From positions 35,389 through 43,557 of the forward strand of contig DGZP01000013.1 of the NCBI GenBank assembly GCA_002398565.1: a stretch of 8,169 bases of DNA, in the 5' to 3' direction. Below the pieces are notes generated by a model. The model saw nothing but the letters and a program-made list of their open reading frames with translations. It had not been told where the DNA came from and did no database searches. This document shows, piece by piece, positions 1 to 5,365 of the stretch (positions are counted from its first letter, which is position 1; each line of letters starts with the position of its first letter). Made by a program: the position numbers and the translations under genes. The stretch comes from Proteiniphilum sp. UBA4977. GTDB taxonomy: Bacteria > Bacteroidota > Bacteroidia > Bacteroidales > Dysgonomonadaceae.

Positions 1-1445
1 CTGTTGAAATATTTCACTACAATTGGCTGCATCCCCCATTTGTTTTTGGGATCTTCCTCCTCGTAGATGGAGATAGAACCCACATTTTTTCCGTAGGTTG
101 TTTCACCGATCAGTATTACTTCCATGTAGGGTTTCAGGCCGTTGATGATGAACTCGCTGGCGGAAGCAGTCCATCCGCTGGTAAGTACATAAAGTCGCGG
201 CAGGTTTAAAGAGGGTACATCGGTTATTTTCACCCATGAAATCACATTGCCTTTGTCATCTATTTTGGCCGTATCGATCTGTGAAATAAAGTAATCCTTG
301 TTGTAATTGGCTCCATACTCCTTTAGCAGCGCATTGTGCACAAAGGAGTTATATTGGGAGGTGGTGAGCACGTTGCTGGTGGATCTGTTTTTCACTAGGG
401 CACTTGCCAGGGCAATAGCCGAAGAGACCGCACCACCGCTGTTATAGCGGAGGTCGAGTACCATCGCGTTGACTCCCTGTGCTTTCATGGCATCCAGCCT
501 GTTCATTAGCAGTTTGTCGTAGTCGTAACTGTCATCCCCCTTATCCCGGGCAAAGAAGTTGTATACAAGATACCCAATCTTCTTACTGTCGATAGTATAT
601 ACACTGTCTTTATAGACCGGATTTTCGGCGTAGTTGTTGTGCATCTGAATGGTCACGTTTCCGCTGTTTTGCAGGTTATAGGTCGATGTGGCAGAATCAA
701 GGCGCCAGTCGGCCATCGAGAGATTTTTTGTTCCCGTGCCCCCGAACAGGGTTTTGTAATTCTGGGGTGTGATGTTCTGCCCGTTTATTTTGGTGATGAA
801 CCGGCCTCTGTCGATTCCTTTCGAGTCGGCATCGGTGCCGCTCATCGGGTAAAGCACCAAAGCGTAATAGTGGGTCTTAGCCTGATCTGCCCAGACGAGG
901 ATGTATTCAAAACCGATCTCATCTGATCTTACCCCGCTCAGATCGTTTAACAGTTCCACATAGTCTTCCTGAATCCAGGAGAACCTGTCACCCTCGGGAT
1001 TGGAGGTGGCATTATACTTATAGAGGATTGAATTGAAAAAATCGGCAGGATTGAGTGAGTAGTTCGGTTTTTTGGAAAGTTTATCATTCCACAAATAGTA
1101 TATCGACATCTGGTCGTAGATCCATCTGTTTACATACTTGTTGTTTGATATTGCCGCGGAAGTAGTGATGGTGGCATCACCCGATATGTTGGCATCTGTG
1201 ACAGACACGAGGGTACCATCACTCAATGTGGTACTTGCTCCGGGAGGAGTCACGGAGTTATCTATTACCGCATTCACCCTATTTGTATATCCACTTTCAT
1301 ATTCTAATGTGAAGGTCCTGGTGGAGGCATTATACGTGGCTGCCACCAGTTCCCCCTTAGTGGCAGCGGGATCATCGTTTTTGCAGGAGATAGAAACAAC
1401 CAATAGGATGGAGAGTGTGAGGAAACAGACAAATATTTTTTTCAT
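1..1445 (-). CDS. S41-family (C-terminal processing-like) peptidase, lipoprotein, 3'-truncated by window edge
   Basis: Open from the ATG at 1445 to the window edge with no stop: 481 codons, C-terminus missing. The N-terminus MKKIFVCFLTLSILLVV then SISC is a lipoprotein signal with lipidated Cys21. The following K-N-D-D resembles the Bacteroidetes lipoprotein export signal, so a periplasmic or cell-surface location is likely. A Ser/Thr/Asn-rich N-terminal segment leads into a PDZ-like part (about residues 205-235, GRFITKINGQ). The S41 core follows, with DLRYNSGG at 331-338 and the nucleophile in TASASE (Ser428). Lys453 in TTYGK lies 25 residues later, the usual Ser-Lys dyad spacing of this family. 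Both catalytic residues are present, so it is probably an active serine protease; the substrate is unknown. Family members are about this length plus a few tens of residues, so little is likely missing. The gene lies 78 bp downstream of the TsaC-like gene on the same strand with no terminator visible between them, so read-through is possible. Confidence 0.93.
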   Translation of the reverse strand, partial: MKKIFVCFLTLSILLVVSISCKNDDPAATKGELVAATYNASTRTFTLEYESGYTNRVNAVIDNSVTPPGASTTLSDGTLVSVTDANISGDATITTSAAISNNKYVNRWIYDQMSIYYLWNDKLSKKPNYSLNPADFFNSILYKYNATSNPEGDRFSWIQEDYVELLNDLSGVRSDEIGFEYILVWADQAKTHYYALVLYPMSGTDADSKGIDRGRFITKINGQNITPQNYKTLFGGTGTKNLSMADWRLDSATSTYNLQNSGNVTIQMHNNYAENPVYKDSVYTIDSKKIGYLVYNFFARDKGDDSYDYDKLLMNRLDAMKAQGVNAMVLDLRYNSGGAVSSAIALASALVKNRSTSNVLTTSQYNSFVHNALLKEYGANYNKDYFISQIDTAKIDDKGNVISWVKITDVPSLNLPRLYVLTSGWTASASEFIINGLKPYMEVILIGETTYGKNVGSISIYEEEDPKNKWGMQPIVVKYFN

Positions 1446-1486
1446 ATGTAGAATCTTAGCGGGATGATTATTTGAACCTAAGACTG

Positions 1487-1494
1487 CGAAAGTA
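1487..1494 (-). promoter_or_regulatory. possible -7 element upstream of the S41 protease gene
   Basis: On the minus strand this reads TACTTTCG, one mismatch from the Bacteroidetes -7 consensus TAnnTTTG, and is followed by CAG. It lies about 41 bp upstream of the ATG. No clear TTTG -33 element sits 19-21 bp further upstream, so this is a weak call. The gene may instead be served by read-through from the TsaC-like gene. Confidence 0.35.
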
Positions 1495-1523
1495 TCGATT
1501 AATTTAATTCCTTGGAGAAAATA

Positions 1524-2132
1524 TCAGAATTTTAACTCTCCTTTGCCCTGTCGCACAATGATTGGTTCATCGGAAGTACAGTCTATCACAGTGGAGCCTT
1601 CTATGCCTCCTACGCCGCCATCTATCACAATATCGGCGATATCGCCCCATTTTTCAAATATCAATTCGGGATCGGTGATATATTCAACTTCCAGATTGTC
1701 ATCCTTTACTGAGGTGTTTAGCACCGGATTTCCCATCTGCGAAACAATCTCGCGGATAATATTGTTGTCCGGTACGCGGATACCTACGGTTTTTTTGTTT
1801 TTATATATTTTGGGAAGGGAGGACGTGGTCGGTAATATAAATGTGAAAGGGCCTGGAAGATTCCTTTTCATCAGTTTAAAGGTAGGAGTGCTGACCTTCG
1901 CATATTCACTCATTATGCTCAGGTCGTTGCAGATAATGGATAAATTGCTTTTCTGCGGATTAATCCCTTTCAGATCGCAAATCTTCTCTACAGCACGCAC
2001 GTTCAGTGCATCACAGCCAATGCCGTAAAGTGTATCGGTAGGATAGATCACGATACCTCCCTCACGCAAAACGGAGACGACTTTCTCTATTTCGCGTGGA
2101 TGGGGATTTTCGTTGTATATCTTTATCAGCAT
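1524..2132 (-). CDS. TsaC/Sua5/YciO-family protein (L-threonylcarbamoyladenylate synthase-like)
   Basis: 202 aa from the ATG at 2132, a typical single-domain YrdC-fold length with no Sua5 C-terminal domain. TsaC enzymes make threonylcarbamoyl-AMP from Thr, bicarbonate and ATP in the cytoplasm, for the t6A37 modification of tRNA. Visible family blocks are IVIYPTDTLYGIGCDA near residue 27, a K-rich stretch (DLKGINPQK), GPFTFILP, VGIRVP and STVIDCTSDEPIIVRQGKGEL at the end. The Ser-Ala-Asn block of classical TsaC/Sua5 reads NTSVKDD. Together with the LMKRNLPGPFTFIL and VGIRVP blocks, this makes it look closer to E. coli YciO, a paralogue with weak or uncertain TC-AMP synthase activity. I therefore give the family firmly and the reaction cautiously. 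A TTG nine bases upstream is rejected as a start because it lies inside the promoter -7 element. Confidence 0.92.
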   Translation of the reverse strand: MLIKIYNENPHPREIEKVVSVLREGGIVIYPTDTLYGIGCDALNVRAVEKICDLKGINPQKSNLSIICNDLSIMSEYAKVSTPTFKLMKRNLPGPFTFILPTTSSLPKIYKNKKTVGIRVPDNNIIREIVSQMGNPVLNTSVKDDNLEVEYITDPELIFEKWGDIADIVIDGGVGGIEGSTVIDCTSDEPIIVRQGKGELKF

Positions 2133-2138
2133 AACGCA

Positions 2139-2170
2139 CAAATGTAGTGAAAGCCGAGCGAAAAGCCAAA
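2139..2170 (-). promoter_or_regulatory. Bacteroidetes-type promoter of the TsaC-like gene
   Basis: On the minus strand, TTTG (2170-2167), a 20-bp spacer and TACATTTG (2146-2139) match the TTTG-N19-21-TAnnTTTG consensus exactly. The -7 element ends six bases before the ATG at 2132. The predicted start of transcription is therefore at or within a few bases of the start codon, and the mRNA should be leaderless or nearly so. Confidence 0.8.
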
Positions 2171-2216
2171 CTTGTTTGGGGTTTTCCGAGGCGCATGCTA
2201 GAATTTAAAAATGTAT

Positions 2217-2252
2217 AAAAAATAGCTCCAATCGATGGATCGAAGCTATTTT
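2217..2252 (-). terminator. intrinsic terminator after fabI
   Basis: Nine-bp perfect inverted repeat: AAAATAGCT at 2219-2227 pairs with AGCTATTTT at 2244-2252. On the minus strand the stem runs into a six-T tract (2222-2217). It lies 20 bp past the fabI stop. The inner TCGAT-CC-ATCGA could add further pairing. It separates fabI transcription from the promoter of the TsaC-like gene, about 50 bp further on. Confidence 0.75.
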
Positions 2253-2271
2253 AATGTCGGTTAGCGAAAAA

Positions 2272-3129
2272 TTATCCGTAAATCACATTCCCGTTTTCAT
2301 CCTTGTTCTCGTCGAGCCCGTTGCTGTACTGTTTCATTGCGCGCAGACTCATGCCCATGCTGGAGAACCCGCCGTCGTTATACAGATTCTGCATGGTGAT
2401 CTTGCGGGTAAGATCGGAGAACATGACGATGCAGTAGTCCGCTGCATCGTCGGCTGTAGCATTTCCCAGCGGGGCCATACGTTCCGAAAAGTCCATCAGG
2501 TCGGTCATTCCTTTCACGCCACTTCCGGCAGTGGTCATGGTGGGCGACTGAGAAATGGTATTTACGCGTACTCCCTTGTCGCGTCCGTAAATGTAACCGA
2601 AGCTGCGGGTAATGGATTCAAGCAGCGCCTTGGCGTCAGCCATGTCATTGTATCCGTAAAATACGCGTTGGGCCGCTACATAAGTGAGAGCGAGAATGGA
2701 ACCGCCACGTTCAATTGCGTCTAGCTTGCGGGCTACCTGCAGCATTTTATGATAAGAAATGGCAGATATGTCGAGGGTCTTCATCAGCATGTCGTAATCC
2801 AGATCGTCGTAGGTCCTTTTCTTGCGTACGTTCGGCGACATACCGATTGAATGAAGAACAAAATCGATTTTACCACCCAGAATCTCCATCGATTTGGTGA
2901 AAACCATCTCAAGATCATCTACATTGGTTGCATCAGCAGGCAGTATCTCGGCATTGAGTTTCGCACCCAGCTGGGCAGTATCGCCCATTCTAACGGCAAC
3001 GGGTGTGTTGGACAATGTGATAGTGGCACCTTCCTCAACGGCTTTCTCAGCTACCTTCCAGGCAATGGACATATCGTTCAACGCACCGAAAATAATCCCT
3101 CTTTTTCCTTTTAATAGATTGTGACTCAT
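2272..3129 (-). CDS. fabI: enoyl-[acyl-carrier-protein] reductase (NADH), FabI
   Basis: 285 aa. Reduces trans-2-enoyl-ACP to acyl-ACP with NADH, the last step of each round of type II fatty-acid elongation, in the cytoplasm. The start MSHNLLKGKRGIIFGALN is typical of the family. The divergent SDR dinucleotide site is G-A-L-N-D-M-S-I-A (residues 15-23). The catalytic block TYVAAQRVFYGYNDMADAK holds Tyr150, Tyr160 and Lys167, equivalent to Tyr146/Tyr156/Lys163 of E. coli FabI. The Y-x6-K spacing separates it from ordinary SDRs, which use Y-x3-K. SQSPTMTTAGSGV (193-205) is the flexible substrate-binding loop that triclosan-type inhibitors also contact. The frame stays open upstream to a TTG at 3192. 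That extension is rejected because homologues begin at this Met and the TTG lies only 12 nt from the -7 element. It is flanked by its own promoter and terminator, so probably a single-gene unit. Confidence 0.97.
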   Translation of the reverse strand: MSHNLLKGKRGIIFGALNDMSIAWKVAEKAVEEGATITLSNTPVAVRMGDTAQLGAKLNAEILPADATNVDDLEMVFTKSMEILGGKIDFVLHSIGMSPNVRKKRTYDDLDYDMLMKTLDISAISYHKMLQVARKLDAIERGGSILALTYVAAQRVFYGYNDMADAKALLESITRSFGYIYGRDKGVRVNTISQSPTMTTAGSGVKGMTDLMDFSERMAPLGNATADDAADYCIVMFSDLTRKITMQNLYNDGGFSSMGMSLRAMKQYSNGLDENKDENGNVIYG

Positions 3130-3151
3130 AATTTTTATCAATTTAGAACAG

Positions 3152-3170
3152 CCGGCAAGTTTTTTACCGG
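3152..3170 (-). other. small hairpin in the fabI 5' leader
   Basis: The transcript strand reads CCGGTAA-AAAAC-TTGCCGG. This gives a 7-bp stem with one G-U pair and a 5-nt loop, between the fabI promoter and its start codon 22 nt downstream. It has no T tract, so it is not a terminator. It could stabilise the mRNA, bind a regulator, or be chance. Confidence 0.35.
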
Positions 3171-3204
3171 ATTCGCTGTGATTATTTTTCAATCAAAAAC
3201 TGCG

Positions 3205-3212
3205 CAAATTTA
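3205..3212 (-). promoter_or_regulatory. -7 promoter element of fabI
   Basis: The minus strand reads TAAATTTG, an exact match to TAnnTTTG, in the 155-bp gap between aqpZ and fabI. Predicted transcription start is near 3199, giving a leader of about 70 nt. The -33 region is weak: a T-rich stretch with no perfect TTTG at 19-21 bp. Confidence 0.6.
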
Positions 3213-3284
3213 CAAAAAATGTGCAATAACTAAACAGATAAATACAAAATAAGTTCTCTCAGGAATTATTTTCGTGAGTTTGTC

Positions 3285-3971
3285 TTAAGCCATGTCTCTT
3301 TTTTCCTCTTCGATTGTGATTCCTTTCCAGACAAATGCAGCGATAGCGGCACCGAGTAAAGGGGCTACAATAAATAACCAGAGCTGTGACAGTGCCGTTC
3401 CTCCTTCAAAAATTGCCGGACCTATGCTACGGGCCGGGTTCACTGATGTGCCTGTAATTGGAATACAAACAATATGTATCAAAACAAGCGTGAGGCCGAT
3501 TGCCAGCCCGGCAAATTTGTTAAGGCCGTTTTTAGCAGTTACTCCCAATACCACCAATACGAAAATAAAGGTGAATACTGTCTCTGCCACAAAAGCCACA
3601 CCCATTTGTCCCTGGGCAAAACCGTTGGCACCCGTGAGCGTTGTAATGGAACCGGAATCCTTTGCCAAAAACCAAAGGATGGATGAACCGATGACGGCGC
3701 CGATCACCTGGAAGAGCATGTACATTCCCGCATCTTTACCACTCATCCTGCCCGATAGAAAAACACCCAGCGTGATAGCCGGGTTTATGTGACATCCCGA
3801 AATGCTTCCTATACCGTAAGCCATGGCTATGACTGACAGTCCGAAGGCAAAAGCAACTCCCAGCGTGCCCACTGAATCAAAGGGTTGCCCGGCACCCGCA
3901 AAGACTGCCGCCCCGCAACCCATTAGTACAAGTACCATTGTTCCGATCATTTCTGCTACATACTTCTTCAT
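3285..3971 (-). CDS. aqpZ: AqpZ-type aquaporin (MIP family water channel)
   Basis: 228 aa, the usual length for AqpZ, with six hydrophobic helices and two pore half-helices. The two signature motifs are NPA at 63-65 (GCHINPAITLG) and NPA at 178-180 (GTSVNPARSIG). The predicted selectivity filter is Phe43, His166, Thr175 and Arg181, the same set as E. coli AqpZ (Phe43/His174/Thr183/Arg189). This points to a narrow water pore rather than a glycerol channel. It sits in the inner membrane and should speed osmotic water flow. The start is placed at MKKYVAEMIG. The frame remains open for 12 codons to a TTG at 4007, but those residues (QNICFTINSKI) lie outside the conserved fold and are probably untranslated leader. 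No clear terminator follows. The upstream gap has only imperfect -7 candidates, for example AATATTTG on the minus strand at 4001-3994. Confidence 0.95.
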   Translation of the reverse strand: MKKYVAEMIGTMVLVLMGCGAAVFAGAGQPFDSVGTLGVAFAFGLSVIAMAYGIGSISGCHINPAITLGVFLSGRMSGKDAGMYMLFQVIGAVIGSSILWFLAKDSGSITTLTGANGFAQGQMGVAFVAETVFTFIFVLVVLGVTAKNGLNKFAGLAIGLTLVLIHIVCIPITGTSVNPARSIGPAIFEGGTALSQLWLFIVAPLLGAAIAAFVWKGITIEEEKRDMA

Positions 3972-4138
3972 GATTTTTGAATTTATTGTGAAACAAATAT
4001 TCTGCAAGATAAAATATTATTTTAATATCAGAGTGACCGGGACTGAATTTGAGGTATTAATCCCCGATGTTTTTACCAATTTTTTGCTTATGATTTTGAA
4101 CATTTTGCCGACGGATTGTTTTAATGATTGGTTGAAAG

Positions 4139-4864
4139 ATGATGACAATTACATATATTTATCACAGCTGTTACCTGATCGAATTCATCGGATGTTCCGT
4201 GATTATTGATTATTACAGGGACGCACCGCGTGAGGATGGTTCAAAATGGGTGAATGATTATCTGCTCAATAAGGAAGATGATCTGTATGTGCTTTGTACG
4301 CATTCACATTCCGATCATTTTAACCCGGATATACTGAACTGGAGACAACGAAAGGAGAATATCACCTATATTTTTTCCGATGAACTGAAAGAGAACGGGA
4401 AAATCGATGCAAAAGTTTACTATCTCAGAAAAGAACAAACTTTTGAGGATGCGCGGATTAAAGTCATGGCATATGGTTCTACCGATATCGGGGGATCTTT
4501 TCTGATTGGCTGTAACGGGCGTTTACTTTTCCACGCTGGAGATCTGAACAACTGGCATTGGAATGAAGAGGTGGGAAAGGCAGAATCGCTCACCTATGAA
4601 AATAATTACCTGTGCGAGCTTGAGTTGCTGGCCGAAAAAACCGATCATCTGCATGTAGCCATGTTTCCGATAGATCCCCGCCTGGGTAAGGAGTATATGC
4701 GCGGAGCGAAACAATTTGTTTCGCGCATACATACTGCTTATTTTTTCCCGATGCACTTTGGAGAACAATATGAAAAGGCGAACCGATTCGGGGAAACAGC
4801 GGCGCAATATGGTTGCAGATACATGCCGATATCTCAGCCGGGACAAATATTTACACTGATATAA
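4139..4864 (+). CDS. MBL-fold (metallo-beta-lactamase superfamily) metal-dependent hydrolase
   Basis: 241 aa, a single MBL domain with no signal peptide, so cytoplasmic. The metal motif H-x-H-x-D-H is THSHSDH, giving His55, His57, Asp59 and His60. FHAGDLNNWHW supplies the bridging Asp135, and YFFPMHFGE supplies the last ligand, His206. At the place where classical enzymes carry the third zinc-1 His there is AYGSTDIGGSF (111-121) with no His. The metal site is therefore atypical or uses another residue, perhaps Asp116 or His132. This arrangement suggests the UlaG-like / lactamase_B_3 branch rather than true beta-lactamases or glyoxalase II; substrate unknown. Two adjacent ATGs (4139, 4142) could both serve as start. 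It is first of three same-strand genes (108 bp to the next), reading toward ispG. Its coding sequence contains a large palindrome at 4696-4729. Confidence 0.88.
   Translation: MMTITYIYHSCYLIEFIGCSVIIDYYRDAPREDGSKWVNDYLLNKEDDLYVLCTHSHSDHFNPDILNWRQRKENITYIFSDELKENGKIDAKVYYLRKEQTFEDARIKVMAYGSTDIGGSFLIGCNGRLLFHAGDLNNWHWNEEVGKAESLTYENNYLCELELLAEKTDHLHVAMFPIDPRLGKEYMRGAKQFVSRIHTAYFFPMHFGEQYEKANRFGETAAQYGCRYMPISQPGQIFTLI
4696..4729. repeat. large imperfect palindrome inside the MBL hydrolase gene
   Basis: The core is two 9-bp perfect arms, GCGAAACAA (4706-4714) and TTGTTTCGC (4716-4724), around one base. The flanks continue as TATGCGCG (4696-4703) and CGCGCATA (4722-4729). The arms together match over 14 bp if five extra bases on the left side are looped out. 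The codons are sensible throughout (EYMRGAKQFVSRIH), so this is an intragenic structure and not an insertion that breaks the gene. Confidence 0.7.
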
Positions 4865-4891
4865 AAGCAACAAGGGAAGGAATGAAACGGT

Positions 4892-4906
4892 GTGATCAAG
4901 TGATCA
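4892..4906. repeat. short tandem GTGATCA repeat between the MBL and VOC genes
   Basis: GTGATCA occurs twice with an 8-bp period (4892-4898 and 4900-4906), each copy containing the palindrome TGATCA. It lies in the 108-bp gap, 67 bp before the VOC start codon. It may be a protein-binding site or chance; nothing else in the gap is recognisable. Confidence 0.3.
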
Positions 4907-4972
4907 GCATTTATGGTGTGCGAAGGAAGGCAAGCAACTACACCGAAAAAACGGATAAAATAACTAAAAACA

Positions 4973-5353
4973 ATGGAAATAAAAGCAAGATTCGACCACT
5001 ACAATATCAATGTGCTGGATTTGAAAAAAAGTATTACATTTTATGACAAGGCGTTGGGTTTGAAAGAGGTGCGAAGAAAAGAAGCCTCTGACGGATCATA
5101 TATTCTTGTTTTTCTGGGAGATGGGATAACCGGTTTCACCCTGGAGCTGACCTGGCTCAGGGACTGGGATCGGCCCTATAATATGGGAGATAATGAACAG
5201 CATCTTTGCCTACGCGTGGACGGAGATTACGATGAGACGAGAGCCTACCATAAAGAGATGGGATGTGTCTGTTATGAAAATACCGACATGGGACTTTATT
5301 TTATCATCGATCCCGACGGATATTGGATAGAAGTATTACCTTTGAAGAAATAA
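4973..5353 (+). CDS. VOC-superfamily protein, glyoxalase I-like
   Basis: 126 aa, the length of a two-module vicinal-oxygen-chelate protein such as bacterial glyoxalase I. The first module runs about 1-60 (FDHYNINVLDLKKSITFYDKALG), the second about 74-126 (EQHLCLRVDGDY to DPDGYWIEVLPL). All four metal-ligand positions of glyoxalase I are filled: His9, Glu58 (in FTLELTW), His77 and Glu120. This H/E/H/E set matches E. coli GloA (His5/Glu56/His74/Glu122). A lyase or isomerase acting on methylglyoxal-type thiol adducts is therefore plausible, but VOC proteins are too diverse to fix the substrate. Cytoplasmic. The ATG follows an A-rich stretch (ACTAAAAACA) with no Shine-Dalgarno, as usual in Bacteroidota. 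It ends only 12 bp before ispG, so the two are almost surely co-transcribed. Confidence 0.9.
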   Translation: MEIKARFDHYNINVLDLKKSITFYDKALGLKEVRRKEASDGSYILVFLGDGITGFTLELTWLRDWDRPYNMGDNEQHLCLRVDGDYDETRAYHKEMGCVCYENTDMGLYFIIDPDGYWIEVLPLKK

Positions 5354-5365
5354 CCGATTAAAAAA

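Noticed and set aside
2254..2724. 156-aa plus-strand frame opposite fabI
   Set aside because: Antisense shadow of a clearly identified gene, and it begins within the fabI terminator.
3130..3192. 21-residue N-terminal extension of FabI from a TTG
   Set aside because: Homologues start at the ATG at 3129. The TTG lies about 12 nt after the -7 element, and the extension contains the leader hairpin.
3972..4007. 12-residue N-terminal extension of the aquaporin from a TTG
   Set aside because: The MIP fold begins at MKKYVAEMIG; the extension is not family-like and its DNA is A/T-rich leader.
4883..5046. Small plus-strand frame beginning ATGAAACGG between the MBL and VOC genes
   Set aside because: More than a third of it overlaps the VOC gene in another frame, and the product is low-complexity, Lys- and Asn-rich, and like no family I know.
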